Assembly (NCBI GenBank): GCA_019750455.1
Contig: JAIEOM010000076.1
Coordinates: 1-33,808 of the forward strand
From: Sphingomonadales bacterium
GTDB taxonomy: Bacteria > Pseudomonadota > Alphaproteobacteria > Sphingomonadales > Sphingomonadaceae
Length of the DNA stretch: 33,808 bases
Direction of reading: 5' to 3'
Below the pieces are notes generated by a model. It saw nothing but the letters and a program-made list of their open reading frames with translations. It ran no database searches and was not told the origin of the DNA. A program made the translations under genes and the position numbers. Shown here one piece after another: positions 9,975 through 18,463 of the stretch. Position 1 is the first letter of the stretch, and each line of letters opens with the position of its first letter.

Positions 9975-9986
9975 GGCCTGCGACGA

Positions 9987-10002
9987 CGTTTCACGTGAAA
10001 CA
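9987..10002. promoter_or_regulatory. parS: parS-like centromere site (ParB binding)
   Basis: cGTTTCACGTGAAACa contains the full 14-bp palindrome GTTTCACGTGAAAC; one mismatch at the outermost base versus the canonical TGTTTCACGTGAAACA. Confidence 0.8.
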
Positions 10003-10065
10003 TCGTTGCGGCTTGCTTGCCAGCGCGGCTGCTCGCCGCTAACAGCCTGCCGATCCGCGCAGGAT

Positions 10066-10150
10066 GCCCCTGTGGTGGAATTGGTAGACGCGACCGACTC
10101 AAAATCGGTTATCGAAAGATGTGCCAGTTCGAGTCTGGCCAGGGGCACCA
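10066..10150 (+). tRNA. tRNA-Leu, anticodon CAA, CCA encoded
   Basis: gcccctg...caggggc acceptor stem, anticodon arm accga-ctCAAaa-tcggt, long variable arm, gccag-ttcgagt-ctggc T arm, encoded CCA. Confidence 0.95.
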
Positions 10151-10215
10151 CTCACCTGATTTGGCGACAAAACCCTTGCCCATGCCGCGCAAGGGGTTAG
10201 CCTTGCGGGCAAGCC

Positions 10216-12036
10216 ATGCTGGAAGCCCCCTCCCTCCACGCGATCGCGGCCATGGCAGTGACCATCGCCATGTTCATCGCCTTTGCCCGAGGGCGATACC
10301 GCGAGGAGATCATCTCGCTGGTCACCATCGCGGTGATCGCGGTGGGCCTCTACTTTGCGCCGCTGCCCGGCACCCGTCCGACCGACGGGTTGGCACTCGC
10401 CTTCGCCGGATTCGGCCACTCGGCGCTGATCACGATCTGCGCGCTGATGATCATGGGCCGCGGGCTTGTAGTTACCGGCGCGCTGGAACCCTTTGCCCGC
10501 GCGCTGGAGCAATTGTTTCGCTGGAACAGTCAGTTGGGCCTGCTCGCCGCGCTGCTGATCGCCTTCTTCCTGTCGATGTTCGTCAATGATACGCCGGTGA
10601 TGGTTCTGCTGATCCCCATCATCGTCACCATCGCCGCCAAGGGGCTGATGCCCTCGTCCAAGATTCTCATGCCGGTCAACACCGCGGTGCTGCTGGGCGG
10701 CATGGCGACCACCATCGGCACCTCGACCAACATCCTTGTGGTGAGCCTTGCCGACGATCTTGGGATGCCGCCGATCGGCGTGTTCCAGTTCACGCCGCTG
10801 GTGCTGGTCGCCGGGATGATCGCGGTGCCTTATCTGTGGCTCGTCATGCCGCGGATGCTGCGCGACAACAGCACGGGCCCCGATATGGCGGCACGGATCT
10901 TTCACACCCGCCTGAGGGTCGGTGCGGGAAGCGTGCTGGCAGGCGGCGACCTGTCGAGCCTCGGCGCGAAGCTGCCCGAGGGTATCACGGTCCATGACGC
11001 GCCCGCCGGTCCGCTGGCGCCCGGGCATGACCTGCGCATCTCGGGCACCCACGCAGCAATCGAGGATGCGGCCCGCGCGCTCAAGGGCGAGCTTGCGCCG
11101 GCTTGGATCATCGATCGTATCCGCCAGCTTTCCAAGGCCCGCGGCGAGGACATCGTCGCGGTTGAGATGACGGTGACGGCGGATTCGCGACTTGTCGGCC
11201 GCACCCTCGCGGGATCGGCGATTGCCGATCTTTACGGGGTCGCGGTGCTAGGCACCCATCGTCCGGCGCATGACAGCCAGAGCGCGCCCGAAGACTCGGC
11301 AATTCGCGAGGGGGATGTGCTGCTGGTGATCGGCATCGACGAGGATCTCCAGAGCTTCGCCCGCAACGATGGCCTGCTCCGCCTAGAAGGCGCGCGCGAA
11401 TTGCCGCGCCGGTCCAAAGCTGTGCTGGCGGGCGCGATCATGCTGGGAGCGATTGCCACGGCCTCGCTGGGGCTGCCGTGGTTCGACGCGCAGGGTTATG
11501 CGCCGATCAAGCTGCCCATCGCGATTTCCGCGCTGGCAGGGGCCATCGCCATGTTCGTGACCGGCTGCGTGAAGTTCGACCGTGTCGGGCGGGCACTTTC
11601 CGCCAAGGTGATCGTGCTGATTGCAGCGAGTCTCGCGATCGGGCGGGTGATCGACGATAGCGGAGCGGCGGAATGGCTGGGGCAGGCGCTGTCACTGGGC
11701 CTCGCCTATCTACCCCCCGCGCTGGTGCTGGCGGCGATCATGCTGTTCGTCACGGTGCTCACCAACTTCGCCTCCAATGCGACAGCGGCGACTATCGGCA
11801 CGCCGATTGCGTTTAGCATCGCCAGCCAGCTTGGCCTGCCGCCCGAGCCACTGGTGCTCGCCGTGCTGTTTGGCTGCAACCTGTGCTACGCGACCCCGAT
11901 CGCTTACCAGACCAATCTGTTGATCATGTCCGAGGGCGGATATGATTTCGGCGACTACATGCGGGCGGGCATGCCGCTGGTGGCAATCATGGTGGGGGTG
12001 CTCTCGGTGCTGCTGGTGCTATGGTACGGCTTGTGA
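10216..12036 (+). CDS. SLC13/DASS-type permease with central TrkA-C (RCK_C)-like regions
   Basis: Multiple TM segments; FVNDTPVMVLLIPI, VLLGGMATTIGTSTNILV, TNFASNATAATIGTPIA; soluble insert with ADSRLVGRTLAGSAI. Confidence 0.88.
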   Translation: MLEAPSLHAIAAMAVTIAMFIAFARGRYREEIISLVTIAVIAVGLYFAPLPGTRPTDGLALAFAGFGHSALITICALMIMGRGLVVTGALEPFARALEQLFRWNSQLGLLAALLIAFFLSMFVNDTPVMVLLIPIIVTIAAKGLMPSSKILMPVNTAVLLGGMATTIGTSTNILVVSLADDLGMPPIGVFQFTPLVLVAGMIAVPYLWLVMPRMLRDNSTGPDMAARIFHTRLRVGAGSVLAGGDLSSLGAKLPEGITVHDAPAGPLAPGHDLRISGTHAAIEDAARALKGELAPAWIIDRIRQLSKARGEDIVAVEMTVTADSRLVGRTLAGSAIADLYGVAVLGTHRPAHDSQSAPEDSAIREGDVLLVIGIDEDLQSFARNDGLLRLEGARELPRRSKAVLAGAIMLGAIATASLGLPWFDAQGYAPIKLPIAISALAGAIAMFVTGCVKFDRVGRALSAKVIVLIAASLAIGRVIDDSGAAEWLGQALSLGLAYLPPALVLAAIMLFVTVLTNFASNATAATIGTPIAFSIASQLGLPPEPLVLAVLFGCNLCYATPIAYQTNLLIMSEGGYDFGDYMRAGMPLVAIMVGVLSVLLVLWYGL

Positions 12037-12058
12037 TGTTGCTGAGGGAGTGGATGTG

Positions 12059-13387
12059 ATGACACGGGCTATTGACTGGATTGCGGGCGCGAGCCTGCTG
12101 GCGCTGGGGGCGGTTCCGGCACAGGCGGATGAACTGCGCGACGCGGTAGTGGCCGACCTGCCGAAGCTGGTGGAACTCTACCGCGATCTCCACGCCAATC
12201 CCGAGCTGTCCTTCCAGGAGGTGCAGACGGCAAAGAAGCTCGCCGCCCGCGCCCGGGCGATGGGTTTCGAGGTGACCGAAGGTGTCGGCAAGACCGGCGT
12301 AGTCGCGGTGATGAAGAATGGCGGGGGCCCCACGGTGATGTTGCGCGCCGACATGGACGGGCTGCCGGTGATCGAGCAGACCGGGCTTCCGTTTGCCTCG
12401 AAGGTCCGAGCCGTCGCGCAAAACGGCACCGAAACCGGGGTGATGCACGCCTGCGGGCACGACACTCACATGGCCGCCTGGATCGGCGCCGCGCAGCTGC
12501 TCAGCCAGCGCAAGGCTCAATGGTCGGGCACGCTTGTGATGATCCTTCAGCCCGCCGAAGAGATCGGGCAGGGCGCGAAGGCGATGCTGGATGACGGGCT
12601 CTACACCCGCTTCCCGAAGCCCGATTACGTGCTGGCGTTTCATGATGCCGCGCAGACACCCGCCGGGTTCATCGGCTATTCCAAGGGATTCGCGCTCGCC
12701 AATGTCGATACGGTCGATGTCGTGGTACCGGGGGTGGGCGGTCACGGTGCCTATCCGCACACGACCAAGGATCCGGTGGTGATCGCGTCCAGCATCGTCA
12801 TGCGCCTGCAAACGTTGGTGAGCCGCGAATTGAACCCCACCGATTCCGCGGTGGTCACGGTCGGCAGCTTTCAGGCGGGGGCCAAGCACAACATCATCCC
12901 TGATGAAGCACGTCTGCAACTGACCGTGCGCAGCTATTCGGACGAGACGCGCAAGCACCTGCTCGACGGGATCGCCCGCATCGCCAAGGGCGAGGCGATT
13001 GCGGCGGGCGTTCCCGAGAACAAGATGCCCAAAGTCACGGTGCAGGATCCCTACACGCCTGCCACCTATAACACGCCCGAATTCACCGAGACGGTCATGG
13101 CCGGCCTCAAGCCCCGCTTCGAGGGGCGGGTTTTCGAGGCCCCGGCGGTGATGGGCGGCGAGGATTTCAGCCAGTATTACCGCGCCGACAAGGCCAATGT
13201 CGAAAGCCTGATCTTCTGGGTCGGCGGCGTGCCGCAGGCCGAGTGGGAGAAGGCGCAGAAGGGCGAGGTGGAACTGCCTTCGCTGCATTCGCCGTTCTGG
13301 GCACCTGATGCGCCTGTGGTGATCGCCACCGCGACCGAGGCACTGACAGCGGCGACGCTGGGGATTATGGCGAAGAAGGGCAGTTAG
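12059..13387 (+). CDS. M20 family amidohydrolase/peptidase with signal peptide
   Basis: ATG at 12059 (MTRAIDWIAGASLLALGAVPAQA); LHANPELSFQEVQT, RADMDGLPV, HACGHDTHMAAWIGAA, GAYPHTTKDPV, GGEDFSQYY. Confidence 0.92.
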   Translation: MTRAIDWIAGASLLALGAVPAQADELRDAVVADLPKLVELYRDLHANPELSFQEVQTAKKLAARARAMGFEVTEGVGKTGVVAVMKNGGGPTVMLRADMDGLPVIEQTGLPFASKVRAVAQNGTETGVMHACGHDTHMAAWIGAAQLLSQRKAQWSGTLVMILQPAEEIGQGAKAMLDDGLYTRFPKPDYVLAFHDAAQTPAGFIGYSKGFALANVDTVDVVVPGVGGHGAYPHTTKDPVVIASSIVMRLQTLVSRELNPTDSAVVTVGSFQAGAKHNIIPDEARLQLTVRSYSDETRKHLLDGIARIAKGEAIAAGVPENKMPKVTVQDPYTPATYNTPEFTETVMAGLKPRFEGRVFEAPAVMGGEDFSQYYRADKANVESLIFWVGGVPQAEWEKAQKGEVELPSLHSPFWAPDAPVVIATATEALTAATLGIMAKKGS

Positions 13388-13442
13388 GACGCATCACCCG
13401 TCTGATTTCGTTTGTTCCGATAGGAACTCTCCTGTCCCGCCA

Positions 13443-13493
13443 GAAAAATTCGGCCGCCGGAGCGCGACCCTTGCGGGGGCGATCCGGCGGCCG
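13443..13493 (-). terminator. Likely intrinsic terminator, strongest on the minus strand
   Basis: Perfect 11-bp arms cggccgccgga (13451-13461) / tccggcggccg (13483-13493); minus-strand reading gives stem then aattttt. Confidence 0.75.
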
Positions 13494-13534
13494 TTTCTCC
13501 TCCCCAGGAGAACTGTGAAACGGGTGATTTGCGC

Positions 13535-13723
13535 CTATTCGCCCGAGGCGGGCACATAGGTGCCAAGACGGTGGTGGAGCGCATTGATCTTGGCCAGCTC
13601 CTCGCGGTCTTCGGTCGCGCGGGCATGGCTTTCGAGCGCGCGGCGCAGCAGCTTCATGTCGGCGGTCGAAAGCAGCGCACGGGCGCGGGCAGGCTCGGTC
13701 TTGGGGGTGTCGGTATCGGTCAT
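13535..13723 (-). CDS. small conserved hypothetical protein downstream of aceA
   Basis: MTDTDTPKTEPARARALLSTADMKLLRRALESHARATEDREELAKINALHHRLGTYVPASGE; same strand as aceA, followed by a terminator. Confidence 0.6.
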   Translation of the reverse strand: MTDTDTPKTEPARARALLSTADMKLLRRALESHARATEDREELAKINALHHRLGTYVPASGE

Positions 13724-13775
13724 GTCACTCTCCGCTGGGTGATGTCACCCGCAGGCTCTTAGGCGCATCGGTGGC

Positions 13776-13811
13776 ATCCCGGAAGGCCGGATTGTCCGGT
13801 CCTCCCGGGAT
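13776..13811 (-). terminator. Hairpin after aceA, possible weak terminator or processing site
   Basis: atcccgg (13776-13782) / ccgggat (13805-13811) with ccgga-ttg-tccgg inside; 10 bp beyond the aceA stop; no T-tract. Confidence 0.35.
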
Positions 13812-13821
13812 TCTCTCCCAA

Positions 13822-15420
13822 TTATGCGGCCTCGAACTGGTTCATCGTGTTGTGCACGCCGCCGGCCTTGAGGGCGGCTTCACCGGCGAAGTATTCCTTG
13901 TGATCGTCACCGATGTCGGAGCCCGACATGTTCTGGTGCTTCACACAGGCGATACCCTGACGGATTTCCTCGCGCTGCACGCCCTTGACGTAGCCCAGCA
14001 TGCCCGCCTCGCCGAAATACTCGCGGGCGAGATTGTCGGTGCTGAGCGCTGCCGTGTGGTAGGTCGGCAGGGTGATGAGGTGGTGGAAGATGCCGGCCCG
14101 CGCAGCGGCGTCGCGCTGGAAGGTGCGGATCTTCTCGTCGGCTTCGTTCGCCAGCTCGGTGCCGTCGTAATCGACGCTCATCAGCTTGGCGCGGTCGTAG
14201 GCCGACACGTCTTTGCCCGCCGCTTCCCACGCGTCAAACACCTGCTGGCGGAAGTTTAGCGTCCAGTTGAAGCTGGGCGAATTGTTGTAGACCAGCTTGG
14301 CGTTGGGAACGACTTCGCGGATGCGGTCGACCATGCCGGCGATCTGCTCGACATGCGGCTTCTCGGTCTCGATCCACAGCAGGTCCGCGCCGTTCTGGAG
14401 CGAGGTGATGCAATCGAGCACGACGCGGTCCTCGCCCGTGCCAGCACGGAACTGGTAGAGGTTCGAGGGCAGACGCTTGGGAGCGAGCAGCTTGCCGTCA
14501 CGGCTGATGAAGACCTGGCCGTTGGTGATGTTGGCGGGATCGACTTCATCGGCATCGAGGAAGGAGTTGTACTGGTCGCCCAGATCGCCCGGCTCCTTCG
14601 AGAAAGCAATCTGCTTGGTGAGACCGGCGCCCAGCGAGTCGGTGCGGGCGACGATGATCCCGTCGTCCACGCCCATTTCGAGGAAGGCGTGGCGGCAGGC
14701 GCGGATCTTCTGGAGGAAGTCCTCGTGCGGCACGGTGACCTTGCCGTCCTGGTGGCCGCACTGCTTTTCGTCCGAAACCTGATTTTCGATCTGGAGCGCG
14801 CAGGCGCCGGCTTCGATCATCTTCTTGGCGAGCAGGTAGGTGGCTTCCGCATTCCCAAAGCCGGCGTCTATATCGGCGATGATCGGCACGACGTGGGTTT
14901 CGTAATTGTCGATGGCGTTTTCGAGACGCTTGGCTTCGACGGCGTCACCGGCCTTGCGGGCAGCGTCGAGCGCGCGGAACATCATGCCGAGTTCGCGGGC
15001 ATCGGCCTGCTTCAGGAAGGTGTAAAGCTCTTCGATCAGCGCCGGCACCGAGGTCTTCTCGTGCATCGACTGGTCGGGCAGGGGACCGAACTCGCTGCGC
15101 AGCGCGGCAACCATCCAGCCCGAGAGGTAGAGGTAACGCTGCTTGGTGGTGCCGAAGTGCTTCTTGATCGCGATCAGCTTCTGCTGCGCGATGAAGCCGT
15201 GCCAGCAGCCGAGCGACTGCGTGTACTTGGCCGGATCTGCATCATAGGCGGCCATGTCGGCGCGCATGATCTTGGCAGTGTACTTGGCGATGTCGAGGCC
15301 GGTGGCGAAGCGGTTCTGGATTGCCATGCGCGCGGCGCTTTCGGGATCGATCGCGGCCCAGCTCGGCCCGTTGGCGGTGACGATGTCGCGCATCCGGGCG
15401 ATGGTGTTCTGGTAAGTCAT
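13822..15420 (-). CDS. aceA: isocitrate lyase
   Basis: 532 aa; EKQCGHQDGKVTVPHEDFL, PIIADIDAGFGNAEATYLLAKKMIEAGACALQIENQ, NNSPSFNW. Confidence 0.95.
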   Translation of the reverse strand: MTYQNTIARMRDIVTANGPSWAAIDPESAARMAIQNRFATGLDIAKYTAKIMRADMAAYDADPAKYTQSLGCWHGFIAQQKLIAIKKHFGTTKQRYLYLSGWMVAALRSEFGPLPDQSMHEKTSVPALIEELYTFLKQADARELGMMFRALDAARKAGDAVEAKRLENAIDNYETHVVPIIADIDAGFGNAEATYLLAKKMIEAGACALQIENQVSDEKQCGHQDGKVTVPHEDFLQKIRACRHAFLEMGVDDGIIVARTDSLGAGLTKQIAFSKEPGDLGDQYNSFLDADEVDPANITNGQVFISRDGKLLAPKRLPSNLYQFRAGTGEDRVVLDCITSLQNGADLLWIETEKPHVEQIAGMVDRIREVVPNAKLVYNNSPSFNWTLNFRQQVFDAWEAAGKDVSAYDRAKLMSVDYDGTELANEADEKIRTFQRDAAARAGIFHHLITLPTYHTAALSTDNLAREYFGEAGMLGYVKGVQREEIRQGIACVKHQNMSGSDIGDDHKEYFAGEAALKAGGVHNTMNQFEAA

Positions 15421-15576
15421 AACGTCCTCCTGTCCGTCCTGGGGAGAGGTGCGCGCCCTTGCGGACTCGCGCCAGTGGATGGGGAGGATGTGCCGTGTTG
15501 CGCCGCAGCATGACAGGGAAACTTACAGAAATTCGTGTCGCTATGCGGACATTTGGCGGCAAACTTGTGTCAATCA

Positions 15577-15590
15577 GTAAATAAGTTTAC
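15577..15590. promoter_or_regulatory. Candidate operator in the aceA/regulator divergent promoter region
   Basis: gtaaa-taag-tttac dyad 8 bp before the regulator ATG; related half-sites gaaacttac (15518-15526) and aaacttgt (15561-15568). Confidence 0.35.
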
Positions 15591-15598
15591 AAGACAGC

Positions 15599-16948
15599 AT
15601 GCCTGACACCAACCTTCTCGCTGGCCCCGCGCTGCGCCGTCTGCGCAAGCGCGAAGGCCTGACGCAAGCCAATATGGCCAGCCTGCTCGGCATTTCGCCC
15701 TCCTATCTGAACCTCATCGAACGCAATCAGCGCCCTCTCTCAGCCCGCGTTCTGGTGCAGGTGATCGAACGCTTCGATTTCGATCCGCGCTCCCTGCGTG
15801 AGGATGATGCGATCGGCGGGCTTGATGGTCTGGTCCGGCGCATGGCGGACAAGCGCTTTGCCGATCTCGGGATTGATCGCGAGGAAGTGCAGGAATTCCT
15901 TGCCGCCGCCCCGCAAGTCGCTGCCGCTTTCGCACGGCTTTACGATGCAGGGGGAGGGGGCGAACGTGTCGTTACCGAGGATGCTGCCGCAGCCGCCCGC
16001 CGGGCGGTCGAGCGGTGGCAGAACCATTTCGCCGATCTCGATCACGCCGCCGAAAGCCTCGCCGACGAATTGCGCCTCTCGCGCGGGGAGATTGCCGCGG
16101 GCCTCACCGAGCGCCTGCGCGAGAAGCACCAGTTGCAGGTCCGCATTCTCCCGGCCGAGGTGATGCCAGGGCAGGTTCACCGGCTTGATCTGCATGCCCG
16201 CCAGCTCCAGCTTTCGGAAATGCTGCCCGGTGCCGCCCGGCGCTTCCAGATCGCGCGGCAGGTGGGGGAACTCGAAATGCGCGAGGAGATGGAAACGCTG
16301 GTGGCCGGTGCGGGTCTCGCCAGTCCGGAGGCGCGCGAGGCCCTGCGAGAGCATATCGCCGATTACCTCGCGGGGGCGTTGCTGTTGCCCTACCGCCGGT
16401 TCCTGCGCGCCTGCGAGGCGACGGGTTATGACCTTGCGATCCTGCAACGGCGCTTTGCCGCGAGCTTCGATCAGGTCGCGCAGCGCCTCACTACGCTGGG
16501 GCGGGTCGGAGAGCGGGGACTGCCGTTCTTCACCGCAGTGATCGACCGTGCAGGTCGTATGAGTCACTTTACCGCCGGGGGGAGCGGGGCGGGCTATCCG
16601 CTGGACGGAGCGAGGTGGCCCGCATGGGTCCCCTATGCCGCCTTCGAGCGGCCCGGCACCGTCCTGACCCAGGCCGTGACATTTGGCGAAGGGGAAAGCG
16701 CCGCGCGGCACTGGTTCACCATCACCCGCACGGTCGATGTCGATGGCGTGATGTGCTCGGGCAGGCGCGCGGTGGTGCTGGGGATCGAGGCGCGGTTCGC
16801 GGGCGATCTTGCGCATGCGCGCGGGGTCTCGCTCGACCGGCTCGATGCCGTGCCGCTGGGCACGCCTTGCGGACGTTGCGGGAGAGCGGAATGCCTTACC
16901 CCCGCACCCGCCCGGCTCGCGAGCACGCTGCCCAGACTTCGACCCTGA
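15599..16948 (+). CDS. XRE-family regulator with DUF955/DUF2083-like C-terminus (RamB/ScfR-like)
   Basis: N-terminal HTH LRRLRKREGLTQANMASLLGISPSYLNLIERNQRPLS; C-terminal cysteine cluster TPCGRCGRAECL; divergent from aceA. Confidence 0.87.
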   Translation: MPDTNLLAGPALRRLRKREGLTQANMASLLGISPSYLNLIERNQRPLSARVLVQVIERFDFDPRSLREDDAIGGLDGLVRRMADKRFADLGIDREEVQEFLAAAPQVAAAFARLYDAGGGGERVVTEDAAAAARRAVERWQNHFADLDHAAESLADELRLSRGEIAAGLTERLREKHQLQVRILPAEVMPGQVHRLDLHARQLQLSEMLPGAARRFQIARQVGELEMREEMETLVAGAGLASPEAREALREHIADYLAGALLLPYRRFLRACEATGYDLAILQRRFAASFDQVAQRLTTLGRVGERGLPFFTAVIDRAGRMSHFTAGGSGAGYPLDGARWPAWVPYAAFERPGTVLTQAVTFGEGESAARHWFTITRTVDVDGVMCSGRRAVVLGIEARFAGDLAHARGVSLDRLDAVPLGTPCGRCGRAECLTPAPARLASTLPRLRP

Positions 16949-17005
16949 TCGTCACTGCGACATTAACCCTCGCAACCCGCGGAAATGCGCGGGCGCTGGC
17001 AGCGT

Positions 17006-17022
17006 TGTAAAATTTACCGACA
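17006..17022 (+). promoter_or_regulatory. Candidate PEP-CTERM-box/PrsR-type regulatory motif
   Basis: TGTAAAATTTACCGACA, containing the perfect odd palindrome GTAAA-A-TTTAC, upstream of the glycosyltransferase start at 17078. Confidence 0.4.
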
Positions 17023-17077
17023 CTTAATGTCTCCCCCGTAGAAGCAGCCTCTGCATGCACCAGAGGCCCTTCGCGCA

Positions 17078-18463
17078 ATGATCCGCCTGTTCAAGCACTA
17101 CATCCCGCACGCCGTGCTGCTGCTCGGCCTGCTCGATCTTGCCTTGCTGGTGCTGGCCAGCGAGCTCGCGTGGCAGTGGCGCGCGGCGCAGATCGGGATG
17201 GATGCCGGTGCAGTGACGGGGCGCGGCGTCGCGCTGTTCGGGACGGCGATGGTAATCTGGCTGGCGATGATCGCGGTCGGGGTTTACGGCCCCTATGCAT
17301 TGCGGTCCTTGCGGTTCGCGGGTGCGCGCGTGCTGGTGGCGATCAGCCTTGGCATCATCGCCCTGGCGGTGGTCGATTTCGTGCTGCCGAGCGAACTGTT
17401 CTGGCGATCGACCCTGTTCTACACCATGGTCCTCGCGATCATCCTGCTGATCGCGGACCGGCTGCTGCTGAATTCCTTCCTCGGCTCATCGGCTTTCCGC
17501 CGCCGGGTGATGGTGCTGGGCGCAGGCGACCGGGCGCAGCGTCTACGCGAGCTTGGCGATCGCCCCGAGACCGGTTTCGCGATCGTCGCCTATATCGCGA
17601 TGAGCGACAACAACCGCGTCGTCGAGGAAGCCATTCCGCGCTCCGCGATCCATGATTTGGGCCGCTTCGTCGAAAATCTCGGCGTGTCCGAAGTGGTGCT
17701 GGCCTTGCAGGAACGACGCAACGCATTGCCGCTGAAGGACCTGCTGAGGATCAAGACCAAGGGCGTTCACGTCAACGACTTCTCGAGCTTTATCGAGCGC
17801 GAGACGGGCCGCGTCGATCTCGACACGATCAACCCGTCCTGGCTGATATTCTCGGACGGCTTCTCGAGCAGCCGGATGTTTTCCAGCGCCTCGAAGCGCA
17901 TCTTCGATATCACGGCCAGTCTGATCCTGCTTTCGCTGACCTTCCCGATCATCATCCTGTTCGCCGTGCTGGTGAAGCTCGACAGCAAGGGGCCGGCCTT
18001 CTTCCGCCAGCAGCGGGTGGGGCTGTACGGTGAGCCGTTCACGCTCATCAAGCTGCGTTCCATGCGCACCGATGCCGAGAAGGACGGCGCCAAGTGGGCC
18101 GAAAAGAATGACCCGCGCGTTACCCGCCTCGGGCGCTTCATCCGCAAGGTCCGCATCGACGAACTGCCGCAGACATGGAGCGTGCTGAAGGGCGAGATGA
18201 GCTTCGTCGGCCCCCGCCCCGAGGTGCCCTCGTTTGTCGAAAGCCTCGAGGAGGAAATCCCCTTCTATGGCGAACGGCACATGGTGAAGCCGGGCATCAC
18301 CGGTTGGGCGCAGATCAATTACCCCTATGGCGCCTCGGTCGAGGATAGCCGCTGCAAGCTCGAATATGATCTCTACTACGCCAAGAACTACACGCCCTTT
18401 CTTGACCTGGTGATCCTGCTCCAGACCCTGCGGGTGATCCTGTGGCCGGAGGGCGCGCGGTGA
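17078..18463 (+). CDS. PEP-CTERM/XrtA-type exopolysaccharide polyprenyl glycosylphosphotransferase
   Basis: N-terminal TM helices, CoA-binding-like domain, then bacterial sugar transferase signature KRIFDITASLILL...FRQQRVGLYGEPFTLIKLRSM...RKVRIDELPQTWSVLKGEMSFVGPRPE. Confidence 0.92.
   Translation: MIRLFKHYIPHAVLLLGLLDLALLVLASELAWQWRAAQIGMDAGAVTGRGVALFGTAMVIWLAMIAVGVYGPYALRSLRFAGARVLVAISLGIIALAVVDFVLPSELFWRSTLFYTMVLAIILLIADRLLLNSFLGSSAFRRRVMVLGAGDRAQRLRELGDRPETGFAIVAYIAMSDNNRVVEEAIPRSAIHDLGRFVENLGVSEVVLALQERRNALPLKDLLRIKTKGVHVNDFSSFIERETGRVDLDTINPSWLIFSDGFSSSRMFSSASKRIFDITASLILLSLTFPIIILFAVLVKLDSKGPAFFRQQRVGLYGEPFTLIKLRSMRTDAEKDGAKWAEKNDPRVTRLGRFIRKVRIDELPQTWSVLKGEMSFVGPRPEVPSFVESLEEEIPFYGERHMVKPGITGWAQINYPYGASVEDSRCKLEYDLYYAKNYTPFLDLVILLQTLRVILWPEGAR

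Noticed and set aside
10066-10150. tRNA-Leu as an integration site of a mobile element
   Set aside because: No integrase, no direct repeat of the tRNA 3' end seen nearby, and flanking genes are housekeeping/transport
10171-10199. Terminator after tRNA-Leu (aacccttgc...gcaaggggtt)
   Set aside because: Bulged stem with no T-tract; too weak to call
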